Assembly: GCA_958428365.1 (NCBI GenBank)
Contig: CAUAFT010000014.1
Span: forward strand, 1 to 64,000
Length of the DNA: 64,000 bases
DNA from: an uncultured Lachnospiraceae bacterium
GTDB taxonomy: Bacteria; Bacillota; Clostridia; Lachnospirales; Lachnospiraceae
Direction: 5' to 3'
Translations under genes and position numbers: made by a program
Shown: positions 25,516 to 34,508 of the stretch, piece by piece
How the letters are laid out: the number at the start of each line of letters is the position of its first letter
How positions within the stretch are numbered: position 1 is the stretch's first letter
The notes under the pieces: generated by a model
What the model saw: the letters and a program-made list of their open reading frames with translations, nothing else
Database searches by the model: none
What the model was told of the DNA's origin: nothing

Positions 25516-26046
25516 ATGAACACAAAAGAGGCAATTTTAACCAGGCAGTCCTGCAGAAGTTTTACCGGAGAGCAGATTTCGCAGGAGGAATGCAGAACTC
25601 TTCTGGAGGCGGCTAACGCGGCCCCGGTTGCGAATGGAGCGTATGCGGATGTCAGACTTACCGTGATTCAAAACGAAGATGTTTTGTCCCAAATGGAAGC
25701 GGTTGCCGCACAGGCTATGCCGGGACTTGGCGATCATCCTATGTACGGCGCTCCCACCGTTATTTTAGTCAGCGGGAAAAAGGGTGATGCCACCGCGTCC
25801 GCGCTGGGGTACTGCAATGCTTCCTGCATTATTGAGAACATACTGCTTGAGGCAGCGGAGTTGGGATTGGGTTCCGTATATCTTTTTGCCGTACCTGCCG
25901 TAATGCAGGCGGTACCGGAATTAAGCAGGGCAGTGGGGATCCCGGAAGACTTTATGCCGTTAGCCATGGCGGCGGTTGGAAGATCCGCCGGGGAATTACA
26001 GGCACGATGCCCTGCGACGGATAAAATCCAGACCGATATACTGTAA
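25516..26046 (+). CDS. Nitroreductase-family protein
   Basis: 176 aa, FMN-dependent nitroreductase fold: AILTRQSCRSFTGEQIS at the N-terminus (phosphate-binding arginines) and AAELGLGSVYLFA plus IPEDFMPLAMAAVG near the C-terminus. It probably reduces quinones, nitro compounds or similar substrates with NAD(P)H in the cytoplasm. ATG 25516 stands behind AAGGAGG. First gene of a redox operon with an EFR1 ferredoxin and a quinone reductase, divergent from an HxlR regulator that likely controls it. Confidence 0.9.
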   Translation: MNTKEAILTRQSCRSFTGEQISQEECRTLLEAANAAPVANGAYADVRLTVIQNEDVLSQMEAVAAQAMPGLGDHPMYGAPTVILVSGKKGDATASALGYCNASCIIENILLEAAELGLGSVYLFAVPAVMQAVPELSRAVGIPEDFMPLAMAAVGRSAGELQARCPATDKIQTDIL

Positions 26047-26057
26047 GGAGGGGTTCC

Positions 26058-26819
26058 ATGATCTTATATTTTACAGGAACGGGAAACAGCCGGTTTGTCG
26101 CTGGCCAGTTGGGCAAAATGCTTGATGAGCGGGTTGTGTCCATCAATGATTATCTGAAATCCGGGAAGCGGGGAAATTTTAAATCCGACATGCCTTATGT
26201 GTTTGTGGTTCCCACATACATGAGCCGTATGCCGATGAGAGTCGAGAACTTTCTGCGTGACTCCCGTTTTGAAAAAGGAAGGAAGGCGTACTTTGTCTTT
26301 ACAGCGGGGCAGGCCGTCGGAAATGCCTGTAAATACTGTGAAAAGCTGTGCAAGGAAAAACAGCTTGACTACAGTGGCGCCGCGGCGGTTAAGATGCCGG
26401 CGAACTATGTCGTGATGTACGATGTGCTCCCGAAAGAGGATGCAAAAGCGGCTGCGGAAAAGGCAATCCCCGAAATCCGGAAAATCGCCGGGGTAATCCG
26501 GCGGGATGAAAGGTTGGGAACCGATCCGAAAATGGCGGGACACAAGTCTTTCAGTATGATAGCCCCGGCGTTTACCGCGCTGATGGTGAGCGCGAAATCA
26601 TTTCATGCGGGCGATGGCTGTGTGGGCTGCGGCGCCTGTCAGTCAGTCTGTCCGCTGAATAATATTCATCTGAAAGACGGCAAGCCGGTCTGGGGAGGCG
26701 AGTGTATGCACTGTATGGCTTGTATCTCAATATGTCCGCATAAGGCAATTGACTACGGAAATAAAACGGCAGACAGAAATCGTTATTATTTGAGCGAAGC
26801 AAAGGAGGACGAATTATGA
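26058..26819 (+). CDS. EFR1-family flavodoxin-ferredoxin protein
   Basis: 253 aa. The N-terminal flavodoxin-like domain begins MILYFTGTGNSR, the FMN phosphate loop. The C-terminus carries two 4Fe-4S motifs, CVGCGACQSVCP and CMHCMACISICP. EFR1 proteins are common in clostridia and are thought to pass electrons to partner reductases. The gene lies 11 bases after the nitroreductase, with AAGGAGGGG as ribosome site, and overlaps the next gene by 4 bases, so the three likely act together. Confidence 0.92.
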   Translation: MILYFTGTGNSRFVAGQLGKMLDERVVSINDYLKSGKRGNFKSDMPYVFVVPTYMSRMPMRVENFLRDSRFEKGRKAYFVFTAGQAVGNACKYCEKLCKEKQLDYSGAAAVKMPANYVVMYDVLPKEDAKAAAEKAIPEIRKIAGVIRRDERLGTDPKMAGHKSFSMIAPAFTALMVSAKSFHAGDGCVGCGACQSVCPLNNIHLKDGKPVWGGECMHCMACISICPHKAIDYGNKTADRNRYYLSEAKEDEL

Positions 26820-27811
26820 AAGCGGCAATGATCAATGAATTTGGCGGACCGGAAGTCATCCGCGTCGTTGAGACGGAAAAACCGATTCCCACAAAGAAAG
26901 AGGTTTTGGTGAAAAATGCGGCGGCGGGAGTTGGCAGACCCGACTCTATGGTGCGGTCGGGAATATACCCTTTTCTTGGGAAGCAGCCGCCTGAACTGAT
27001 TATAGGGAATGAATGCGCCGGTTATGTGGAAGCCGTTGGCGACGATGTGACGAAAGTGCAGGTTGGGACCCCGGTATGGGTGGTTCATAATCCGGGTTAC
27101 GGATGCTGCGCGGAATATACCTGCGTGGATGAATCCTATGTAACTCCGCTTCCTTCCGCTATGAAGCCGGAAAATGCGGTTGGTCTGCTCAACTATTTTG
27201 TAGGTTGGAGCCTTCTGCATGAAGCGGGACGCGGAACGGACGGTAAATCCCTTTACATTCTTGGCGGAGCCGGCGGCGTCGGCACCTGCCTTATTAAGAT
27301 GGCGATTGCGGATGGCTGGGAGGTTATCAGCGCCGCCGATACGGAAGAAAAGTGTGAGCATTTAAGACGGCTTGGTTCTGCCCACGTTTTTAACTGTAAT
27401 GAATGTGATGAAAAAGAAGAAATCATGAAATTCACCAATGGACGGGGCGTTGACCTTGTCTACGACCAGTGGGTAGGTGAAAAGCTGTATCCGGAACTGG
27501 ATCTTCTGGCTGATTTTGGTATGGTCGTGATCTATAACTGGTTAGACGGTGAGCCGAAAGAAAGTTTTTATAAGCCGATGCTTGACCATGCAACAAAATG
27601 TAACGCCGTCCGCATTTATTCCTCCCATTTGTACGACACAAATCCAGAGAGGATGAAGAAAATGCAGCAGGAAGTGTTTGCGCTGCTTATGAGCGGGAAG
27701 GTTGACATGACAGAATATTTTTACGGTGATTTTACATTGGATGATGTGCAAAAAGCTCATGAAATTCTTGACGCCCAGACAGCTTATGGAAAAATTGTGC
27801 TGAAGATATAA
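26816..27811 (+). CDS. MDR-family quinone oxidoreductase
   Basis: 331 aa medium-chain dehydrogenase/reductase of the zinc-free quinone reductase type: GroES-like half starting MKAAMINEFGGPEVI, then a Rossmann fold with LYILGGAGGVGTCLI as nucleotide loop. The structural-zinc cysteines of alcohol dehydrogenases are absent. It likely reduces quinones or enones with NADPH. Start ATGA overlaps the EFR1 stop, with AAGGAGG upstream. Last gene of the operon; a terminator follows at 27872. Confidence 0.9.
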   Translation: MKAAMINEFGGPEVIRVVETEKPIPTKKEVLVKNAAAGVGRPDSMVRSGIYPFLGKQPPELIIGNECAGYVEAVGDDVTKVQVGTPVWVVHNPGYGCCAEYTCVDESYVTPLPSAMKPENAVGLLNYFVGWSLLHEAGRGTDGKSLYILGGAGGVGTCLIKMAIADGWEVISAADTEEKCEHLRRLGSAHVFNCNECDEKEEIMKFTNGRGVDLVYDQWVGEKLYPELDLLADFGMVVIYNWLDGEPKESFYKPMLDHATKCNAVRIYSSHLYDTNPERMKKMQQEVFALLMSGKVDMTEYFYGDFTLDDVQKAHEILDAQTAYGKIVLKI

Positions 27812-27871
27812 TCATCCGTGTTTTGTCTGTTGTCAGCAGCATAGAAATAATGGGATATTTGAATGGGAAGA

Positions 27872-27902
27872 AACGCCTTGCGGTAACGCAGGGTGTTTTT
27901 TC
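27872..27902 (+). terminator. Terminator of the redox operon
   Basis: AACGCCTTGCG (27872-27882), loop GTAA, CGCAGGGTGTT (27887-27897), then more Ts. The 11-bp stem contains two wobble pairs. Confidence 0.75.
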
Positions 27903-27975
27903 CGTTGTGCATTATAATGTTGTGCAGTATAATTATGTATGGGAAGCGTTCACTTCGCGCAAAGAAGGAATTGTC

Positions 27976-28053
27976 ATGGGCGAAGAATCAGGAACATTTA
28001 ATACAATTTTTGACGAGCCATTTTGGGGAGGTGTATTTGAACGGCAATCATAG
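27976..28053 (+). pseudogene. YjdF (DUF2992) N-terminal fragment
   Basis: 25 codons. The stretch TIFDEPFWGGVFER is the characteristic beginning of YjdF-family (DUF2992) proteins, normally about 130 aa, and it stops right after that motif. AGAAGGAA precedes the ATG. yjdF genes are often under an azaaromatic-sensing riboswitch; I cannot recognise one confidently in 27903-27975. The rest of 28054-28213 shows no gene, only a small AAAGCC/GGCTTT hairpin near 28064. Confidence 0.6.
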
Positions 28054-28213
28054 GAAAGATAAAGCCTCCCCCGGCTTTTCTGATAAAAACATCTCTCAGT
28101 ATCTTTCACCAGAAAATCCTTGCCAAATCCTCCAGCTAATAGTAATATAAAAGAATCATATAACTACATAAAAAGGAAAAGACTTACTAAAAAACAGTCT
28201 TTACAGGTAATCC

Positions 28214-30532
28214 ATGAATAAACAAGATATACTCAAGAAATATTTTGGTTACGACACCTTTCGCGAAGGGCAGGAAAACCTAATCGATGGAATCCTAAAC
28301 GGACAGGATGTACTTGGCATCATGCCCACCGGAGCAGGAAAATCCATCTGCTATCAGGTACCAGCCTTACTTCTGCCGGGCGTGACCATCGTCATCTCTC
28401 CCTTGATTTCCCTAATGAGAGACCAGGTACAATCCTTAAATCAGGCAGGTATTCACGCCGCCTACATTAACAGTTCACTGACAGAATCCCAGATTTCCAA
28501 AGCATTACAATTAGCCGCCGCAGGGCAATATAAAATCATCTATGTGGCACCGGAGCGTTTAGAAACCTATGAATTTCTGGCGTTCGCAAAGCAGACCGAG
28601 ATTTCCATGCTCACCGTGGACGAGGCGCACTGTATCTCGCAGTGGGGACAGGATTTCCGTCCCAGCTACTTAAAAATCGTACAGTTCATAAAACATCTGA
28701 AAAAACGCCCAATCATAAGCGCTTTCACAGCAACCGCAACAGAAAATGTAAAAGAAGACATGATTTGTGTCCTCGGCTTACAAAAACCAAGAATCCTCGT
28801 CACCGGATTTGACCGTAAAAATCTCTACTTCGCAGTGGAAACTCCAAAGAAAAAAGACCAATACGTCATCCATTATATCAAAGAACATCCGAAGGAAAGT
28901 GGAATCATCTACTGTGCCACCAGAAAAAATGTAGACACACTTTACGAAAAACTAAGCGCAGAAGGAATCCCCGTAACAAAATACCATGCAGGACTAGGCA
29001 ATGAAGAACGAAAGCAAAATCAGGAAGATTTTATTTACGACAAAACCCCCGTCATGATAGCCACCAATGCCTTCGGTATGGGAATTGACAAATCCAATGT
29101 TCGTTACGTCATTCACTACAATATGCCCCAGAACCTGGAAAACTACTATCAGGAAGCAGGCCGTGCCGGACGTGATGGAGAAACAGCCGAATGCATCCTG
29201 CTCTACTCCGCACAAGACGTCATGATTAACCATTTTCTATTAGAGAGCAAAGAGCAGAATCCCGAATATTCCAAAGAGGAAATCTATGCCATCCGGGAGC
29301 GTGACGAAGAACGTCTGCGAATCATGACATATTATTGCCTGACCACGAATTGTCTGCGGGAATACATCCTCCATTACTTTGGCGAACATGGAAACTGCAT
29401 CTGCGGAAACTGTTCGAATTGTCTCAAAGAATTTGAGGAACGGGACGTAACCAGAGAAGCCCAAACCATTATCTCCTGCATATTGGAAATGAGACAACGC
29501 TATGGAATCAACGTCATTGCTGGAACCCTCGCAGGGGATAACCGTGCAAAACTCCGGGAATATGGCGTTTCCAAATATCAGTCCTACGGCAGCCTGAAAG
29601 AAATGACCGAATCCGATATCAAGCAAATCATCAACCAAATGCTTCTGGAAAAACTTCTGTTTGTAACAAACGACAAATATGCCCTTTTAAAAGTCTCCAC
29701 CGAAGCAGACCTGGTATTAAAAGGGGACAGGAGCGTCATCTTAAAAAGAGCAAAAGTAAAAGCGGAAAAAGAGGAAATGCAATTCCAGGGAAAGAAGTCA
29801 TCCTCAGCAAAAAAACGAAAATCAGATATCCTAAATTCCAAAGGTCTGGAATTGTTTGAAAAGCTGCGTGAACTTCGCACAGAAATTGCAAAGGAAGAGA
29901 GTATGCCGCCATATATTATTTTTACAGATAAGACCCTGGTGGATATGTGCATAAAAGTTCCGTTAAAAAAGGAAGAAATGCTTCAGGTAATAGGCGTCGG
30001 TGAGAACAAATTTGAAAAATATGGCGAACGCTTCTTACAGATTATTCTGGACTACACCAATAAAACCCATGAAAAACTTTACTTTGGCGAACTGGAAGAA
30101 GCAATATCCGATACAACCGACACATCGGACGAAGAGAACGCAGGAACAAAAAGAAAGACGAATAAATCAGGAATTTCCAAAGTCAAAAAAGTAGATTTTT
30201 ACCTTACGCCCGACCAGGCATCCCGATTCCCTTACACAGAAAAATATCTGGTGACAGAGATAGCAGAGAAGCTGAACGGACTGCGGGATGACCAAACCAC
30301 AAAAAAGATTTCCGGAGCCGAGATTTTTCGTAGAATGCAGGAAAATGAGTATGTCAGTCAAAAACGCATAGAAGGAAGATGGAAAAAAATAATCTCTGAA
30401 AAAGGAGCAAAAGCCGGTTTATTTATAGATATGCGTACAAGCAAAACCGGAACAGAATATGAAGACGTTTACTACAATAAAGAAGCCCAGAAAATGATTG
30501 TAAACAGTCTATGCGAATCAGAGGAGGAATAA
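28214..30532 (+). CDS. recQ: ATP-dependent DNA helicase RecQ
   Basis: 772 aa. The DNA helicase that processes stalled forks and recombination intermediates 3' to 5'. Walker A MPTGAGKS (37-44), DEAH (136-139), the RecQ motif-VI helix YYQEAGRAGRDG, a zinc-binding region with CICGNCSNC, a winged helix and an HRDC domain (LFEKLRELRTEIAKEE ... VGENKFEKYGERFLQII) are seen in order. About 150 extra residues after HRDC, with a basic linker, lengthen it over the usual 600. The ribosome site is weak. Followed after 2 bases by a glyoxalase-like gene. Confidence 0.95.
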   Translation: MNKQDILKKYFGYDTFREGQENLIDGILNGQDVLGIMPTGAGKSICYQVPALLLPGVTIVISPLISLMRDQVQSLNQAGIHAAYINSSLTESQISKALQLAAAGQYKIIYVAPERLETYEFLAFAKQTEISMLTVDEAHCISQWGQDFRPSYLKIVQFIKHLKKRPIISAFTATATENVKEDMICVLGLQKPRILVTGFDRKNLYFAVETPKKKDQYVIHYIKEHPKESGIIYCATRKNVDTLYEKLSAEGIPVTKYHAGLGNEERKQNQEDFIYDKTPVMIATNAFGMGIDKSNVRYVIHYNMPQNLENYYQEAGRAGRDGETAECILLYSAQDVMINHFLLESKEQNPEYSKEEIYAIRERDEERLRIMTYYCLTTNCLREYILHYFGEHGNCICGNCSNCLKEFEERDVTREAQTIISCILEMRQRYGINVIAGTLAGDNRAKLREYGVSKYQSYGSLKEMTESDIKQIINQMLLEKLLFVTNDKYALLKVSTEADLVLKGDRSVILKRAKVKAEKEEMQFQGKKSSSAKKRKSDILNSKGLELFEKLRELRTEIAKEESMPPYIIFTDKTLVDMCIKVPLKKEEMLQVIGVGENKFEKYGERFLQIILDYTNKTHEKLYFGELEEAISDTTDTSDEENAGTKRKTNKSGISKVKKVDFYLTPDQASRFPYTEKYLVTEIAEKLNGLRDDQTTKKISGAEIFRRMQENEYVSQKRIEGRWKKIISEKGAKAGLFIDMRTSKTGTEYEDVYYNKEAQKMIVNSLCESEEE

Positions 30533-30534
30533 AA

Positions 30535-31014
30535 ATGCGATTAAAAAATATTTTATTTGTTGTTGAAAACATAGAAAATTCAAAAGCCTTCTATAAAGAA
30601 CTTTTTGGACTGGAAGTAGTCACAGATTTTGGAGAAAATGTAATCCTCACAGAAGGACTCGTGTTGCAGGAAAGAAAACTGTGGGAAACCTTTCTTAAAA
30701 AAGATGTACGTCCCGGCGGCAATGACGCAGAACTCTATTTTGAGGAAAACGATATCGACGCATTTTTAGAAAAGCTGGAAAAAAGCAGCTTCCCCATCGA
30801 ATATATCAACAAATGCATAGAGCATGACTGGGGACAGAGAGTCATCCGCATTTATGATCCGGACCGGCATATAATCGAAATCGGAGAGTCCATGGAATAT
30901 GTAGCACGAAGGCTTCTGAAAGCAGGAATGACAGTAGAACAAGCGGCAGAGAAAACACAACTGCCAATCTCTCTGGTAGAAGAAATAAACGCTTCAGAAA
31001 AGCAGAAAGTATAG
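30535..31014 (+). CDS. Glyoxalase/bleomycin-resistance (VOC) fold protein
   Basis: 159 aa with one VOC module (LKNILFVVENIENSKAFYKE, LYFEENDIDAFLEKL, RVIRIYDPDRHIIEIGE), where the last E could bind metal. The C-terminal 40 residues form an extra helix pair (AAEKTQLPISLVEEI) resembling a short HTH. Substrate unknown. ATG 30535 follows GAGGAGG inside the recQ 3' end, so it is co-transcribed with recQ, though a shared job is not evident. Confidence 0.8.
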   Translation: MRLKNILFVVENIENSKAFYKELFGLEVVTDFGENVILTEGLVLQERKLWETFLKKDVRPGGNDAELYFEENDIDAFLEKLEKSSFPIEYINKCIEHDWGQRVIRIYDPDRHIIEIGESMEYVARRLLKAGMTVEQAAEKTQLPISLVEEINASEKQKV

Positions 31015-31193
31015 CAATTTTCTAAGATGTGGATGTCTATGCGATAAACAAAGAATTAAAATATTTAGAATAACAAAAATTTTTTTCAGTATAAAATAAT
31101 TTTGCAGTTTTCCCAGAGACGATTTGTAAAGGACTTTTTAATCAAATTCACAAAAAATTCATAAAGCAACGTCTCTTTTTCCCCCTCGGAAAG

Positions 31194-31222
31194 TTTACTT
31201 TTGCCCCTGAATGGGATATACT
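31194..31222 (+). promoter_or_regulatory. Promoter of the AbrB/PIN toxin-antitoxin pair
   Basis: TTTACT (31194-31199), 17 bases and TATACT (31217-31222), about 50 bases before the antitoxin ATG. Confidence 0.6.
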
Positions 31223-31274
31223 ATAAGTGACCTCAAGTTTTCTTTAGTTCTCAAGAATAGAAAGGGTGACTTTT

Positions 31275-31532
31275 ATGAATTTAGCGAAAATCTCTGCAAA
31301 CGGTCAGATCACTGTGCCGGTAGAAATCCGGCGGCTGCTCGGCTTAAAGTCCGGGGATAAAATTCTGTTCTTCCAGAATCAGGACGGGGAAATCGTTGTA
31401 AGTAACGCTTCTTCAAAAGCAATCCGCAAAGCGCAGGATGCTTTTGCCGGTGCTGCCGAAACAATGGGCGTTACCAGCGAGGACGATATTCAGGCACTTG
31501 TGGACGAAGTACGCTACGGAAAGGAAAGATAA
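31275..31532 (+). CDS. AbrB/MazE-type antitoxin
   Basis: 85 aa. The swapped-hairpin AbrB fold is clear: LAKISANGQITVPVEIRRLL then GDKILFFQNQDGEIVV. The C-terminal half is acidic and helical and should bind the PIN toxin. I chose ATG 31275 over the upstream ATG at 31266 because it starts the conserved domain; AAAGGGTGA lies upstream. It is separated from the toxin gene by one base. Confidence 0.9.
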   Translation: MNLAKISANGQITVPVEIRRLLGLKSGDKILFFQNQDGEIVVSNASSKAIRKAQDAFAGAAETMGVTSEDDIQALVDEVRYGKER

Positions 31533-31533
31533 T

Positions 31534-31932
31534 ATGCGGATATTGGTTGATACAAATATCCTGTTCTCCGCATTGGTTTTCCCCCGTTCCAAACCGGCGC
31601 GGGCGTTGCTGTATATCGCGGATAATCACGAAATCGTTTTGTGTGACCGCAACATTACAGAGCTGCGGGATATTTTGAAACGGAAAGCGCCGAAGTTCCT
31701 GCCAGATGCGGAAGTGTTGCTTGCGGAAATGTCCTACGAATTGATTCCGGCGGTAGACCATGCGGAAAAGCTGATACGTGATGCAAAAGACCAGCCGATC
31801 TTAAATGCGGCGATTGTGTCCGATGTGGATATTATTCTGACAGGGGATAAAGACTTTTTAAGTCTGGAAATGGAACATCCAAAATGTATGACGGTCGCAC
31901 AGTTCTTTGAAAGTGAGGGCGTGGAAGAATAA
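31534..31932 (+). CDS. PIN-domain toxin (VapC-like RNase)
   Basis: 132 aa. PIN-domain acidic residues are visible: RILVDTNILFSAL (first Asp), ITELRDIL (Glu), then AKDQPILNAAI and DIILTGDKDFL (Asp pair). These RNases cut tRNA or mRNA. AAAGGAAAGATA precedes ATG. It pairs with the AbrB-type antitoxin, a less common but established combination. A hairpin follows at 31954. Confidence 0.88.
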   Translation: MRILVDTNILFSALVFPRSKPARALLYIADNHEIVLCDRNITELRDILKRKAPKFLPDAEVLLAEMSYELIPAVDHAEKLIRDAKDQPILNAAIVSDVDIILTGDKDFLSLEMEHPKCMTVAQFFESEGVEE

Positions 31933-31953
31933 CCTCCACACTCAATGAAAAAT

Positions 31954-31992
31954 ACAGGGCGGGAATCTGAATGAATCAGGTTCCCGCCCTGT
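31954..31992 (+). terminator. Hairpin after the toxin gene
   Basis: ACAGGGCGGGAATCTG pairs with CAGGTTCCCGCCCTGT around a 7-base loop, with one bulge-level mismatch. No T run follows, so termination on the plus strand would be inefficient. Confidence 0.5.
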
Positions 31993-32008
31993 GCGTCATT
32001 GATACAGA

Positions 32009-32125
32009 TTACATCTGCCCAACCTCATTTTTCAGCATACGCTTGATCTTGGGGGTGTTGATAATCTCATCATAGCGTTGTCCTCCTGAAATGAAATATG
32101 CTCTAAGTGTCGCTTCACTAACCAT
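32009..32125 (-). pseudogene. C-terminal remnant of a mobile-element protein
   Basis: 38 codons ending ISGGQRYDEIINTPKIKRML then KNEVGQM and stop. The compact, clean ending looks like the tail of a longer protein; I recall similar tails in conjugative-element genes but cannot name the family. No ribosome site precedes the ATG, and that end lies inside the 68-bp palindrome at 32096-32163. Confidence 0.4.
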
Positions 32126-32163
32126 GATAAAAAATCGTGATTAAGAAGTCATTTAGAGCATAT
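32096..32163. repeat. 68-bp imperfect palindrome
   Basis: ATATGCTCTAAGTG (32096-32109) and CATTTAGAGCATAT (32150-32163) match 13 of 14 as inverted arms, and the inside (CTTCACTAA...ATGAT / ATCGTGATTAAGAAG) continues the pairing imperfectly around an A-rich centre. It may mark a mobile-element end or transfer-origin remnant, or a promoter-distal hairpin. Confidence 0.6.
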
Positions 32164-32271
32164 AACACCAGTCATTACATGAAATTTACCGCACATTACA
32201 AAGAATAAGCGTAACGACAATTATGTCGATATTATTACTAATAGGATATTTTGAAAAGGCAGGCGATAAAA

Positions 32272-32988
32272 ATGCTTTTGATTGCGGTATGCGATGATGA
32301 AATATTGGAATGTGCGGACATTGCCCGGAGAATTAAGGGGATTATGGATAAGATGGGAATACCCTGTGCAATCCGCCAATTTAACAGCGGAAAGGAGCTG
32401 TTAAATTCTCAAGGAGATTTTGATATTGTTTTTTTAGACATCATTATGCAGGATATGGATGGAATGAAGACCGCAGAATTATTCCGAAAAAATTCTTTTT
32501 CCAAAATCTTGATATTTCTCACTTCCAGCAGAAAGTATGTATTTGATGCCTATAATGTGGAGGCATTTCAGTATCTCGTAAAGCCGGTGAGTGATGAGAA
32601 ATTAAAAACAGTATTGCAAAGAGCCGCCAATAAAATAAAAGACCATCCAAAAGAGTTTTTCATTATCCAGAGAGAGAGGGAGAAAATAAAACTCTTCTTA
32701 GAAGATATTTATTATTTTGAAATAAAAGGAAGAATGATTTACGTCCACGGAAGAAAGGGCGTATTTTCCTATTATGAACAAATCGGTACTCTGGAAATGA
32801 GTCTGCGGGAAAAAGGTTTTTTCCGGTGTCATAAGAGCTATCTTGTCAACCTGCAATATGTGGAAACTTATAACAGACAGGAAGTGGTATTGGAGAATGG
32901 AGAAAGAATCATGATTGCCAGGAGGCGGTATGAAGAATTTTGCAATGCGTTGCTTGCTTATATGAGAGACAGCGGAGGAATCGTATGA
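32272..32988 (+). CDS. LytTR-family response regulator (AgrA/VirR-like)
   Basis: 238 aa. Receiver domain with D8/D9 and phospho-acceptor D56 (DIVFLDIIMQDMDG), ending YLVKPVSDEKL; then a LytTR DNA-binding domain (FFIIQREREKIKLFLEDIYYFEIKGRMIYVH ... FFRCHKSYLVNLQYV). I chose ATG 32272, close behind AGGCAGG; the frame begins at 32251. It overlaps the GHKL kinase gene by 4 bases. Small palindrome CGACA-ATTA-TGTCG at 32215-32228 lies upstream. Confidence 0.9.
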   Translation: MLLIAVCDDEILECADIARRIKGIMDKMGIPCAIRQFNSGKELLNSQGDFDIVFLDIIMQDMDGMKTAELFRKNSFSKILIFLTSSRKYVFDAYNVEAFQYLVKPVSDEKLKTVLQRAANKIKDHPKEFFIIQREREKIKLFLEDIYYFEIKGRMIYVHGRKGVFSYYEQIGTLEMSLREKGFFRCHKSYLVNLQYVETYNRQEVVLENGERIMIARRRYEEFCNALLAYMRDSGGIV

Positions 32989-34349
32989 AAGGAATCACAG
33001 AAGTTTGCATCCTTGTAATCTTAGCTGTTACTTTTGCTGGATATGCTTTGTCCTTAAATAAGTTCTGTCAAAAATATCTGGGGAAATCCAGAATAAACGA
33101 CAAAGGTTTTACGGTTGCCTTTTTTCTGGGAGTCACTCTGCTGTGGTTCATCTTGGAAAATTTATATGTTCCTTACATCATAGCAGCTGTAATCAGGCAT
33201 GGACTGTTTTTCTGCCTGGTGCTTCTGATGTTTCAGGAGAGCACCGGGAGAAAAATCTTTGCAGCCAGCTTATTGATTACAACAAGCGAATTGGTAAAAA
33301 ATTTTAGCTGCTCCCTCTTTTCCTGTCTGATATTATTTTTGCTAAACAGGAAAAGCAGTGAACCTACAACGGTGCTTGGTATGGTGGAGGATTATGGAAT
33401 CGGCTGTATAGCGCTCTGGATGGTGATATTCGCTGTTCATTGGCTGTCGGGACGGCTAACTGGTATTTTCACAGGTAAAATGAATAAGTGGTATTTGATA
33501 CAATCTGTACCTCTGCTTTTTATGGTGTCTGTTGTAGATATTGTAAATTTTGGAGCGAGCATTGGCATTTCCGTGGTATCAGATGCAAACGGCGCTGAGT
33601 ATTGGAATATTTACCACAACGAAATCTTAAATCATATCGCAATCTGTATTTTAACTGTGCTGTCTATGTGTGTTGCCGGGCTTTTACTATTTGGAATGGA
33701 CAGGGTTTATATGGAACAAAGAAAGCGGGAACAGTACCAGTCCCAGGTGGCTTTTTACAGGATGTTAGAAGAACAGTACAGTCAGATGGAGCGGGTGAGA
33801 CATGATTTGAAAAACCATATCATAAGCCTGCGGGGACTTTTGGAAAATCATCAGTGGGAAAAAATGGAGAGTTATCTTGTGCGAATGATGGAAGAGGGAA
33901 ATCTGGGATTCAGTGAAGATGCCACGGGAAATAAGGCGGTAGATGCCATCATCTATCAAAAGAGGAAGCAGGCAGAGAAAGAAGGTATCTCATGGGAATG
34001 CGGGATAAAAATTCCAAAGAATCTGTACGTGGATGAATTTGATTTATGTGTTTTATTTGGAAATATATTGGATAATGCGATTGAGGCGTGTCAGCGCTTA
34101 CCGGGAGAGGAGTACAGATTCATTCATATACAATCCGGGATGATTAAGAAATGTTTTTTCATCGAGGTAAAAAACAGTGCAAATATCAGTGAGATTGGAG
34201 GATCACAAAAAGAAAAGTCAAATGAACATGGAATAGGTCTTTTGAATATCAAAGATACAGTCGGTAAATATAATGGTGTCTTAAATACGGAAATAAAAAA
34301 TAAGATATTCGTAATCTCCGTTCTGTTGCCCGCTGCCTGCCGGTCATGA
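32985..34349 (+). CDS. GHKL sensor histidine kinase (AgrC-like)
   Basis: 454 aa. Six or so transmembrane helices in the first 240 residues, a coiled segment, then a kinase core with the phospho-acceptor H273 in VRHDLKNHII and a GHKL ATPase (LFGNILDNAIEAC, EHGIGLLNIK). This is the membrane sensor partner of the LytTR regulator, a pair that in Firmicutes commonly reads peptide signals. No agrB/agrD-like genes are adjacent, so the signal is unknown. ATG 32985 follows GGAGGAATC and overlaps the regulator's stop. Confidence 0.9.
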   Translation: MKGITEVCILVILAVTFAGYALSLNKFCQKYLGKSRINDKGFTVAFFLGVTLLWFILENLYVPYIIAAVIRHGLFFCLVLLMFQESTGRKIFAASLLITTSELVKNFSCSLFSCLILFLLNRKSSEPTTVLGMVEDYGIGCIALWMVIFAVHWLSGRLTGIFTGKMNKWYLIQSVPLLFMVSVVDIVNFGASIGISVVSDANGAEYWNIYHNEILNHIAICILTVLSMCVAGLLLFGMDRVYMEQRKREQYQSQVAFYRMLEEQYSQMERVRHDLKNHIISLRGLLENHQWEKMESYLVRMMEEGNLGFSEDATGNKAVDAIIYQKRKQAEKEGISWECGIKIPKNLYVDEFDLCVLFGNILDNAIEACQRLPGEEYRFIHIQSGMIKKCFFIEVKNSANISEIGGSQKEKSNEHGIGLLNIKDTVGKYNGVLNTEIKNKIFVISVLLPAACRS

Positions 34350-34508
34350 CAGAGGATAGGACAGTTGTTACACTATGCTGGGCGAAAATATTTTCCTGCC
34401 GAAGAAAACATAAAAGCAGACGAGTGTGCAAGACAGAGAAATTGCTTAAAAAAGCAATGGTTCTGACTATGACATGATATGTTTTTGTGTTAGATAGGAG
34501 GAAATTTT

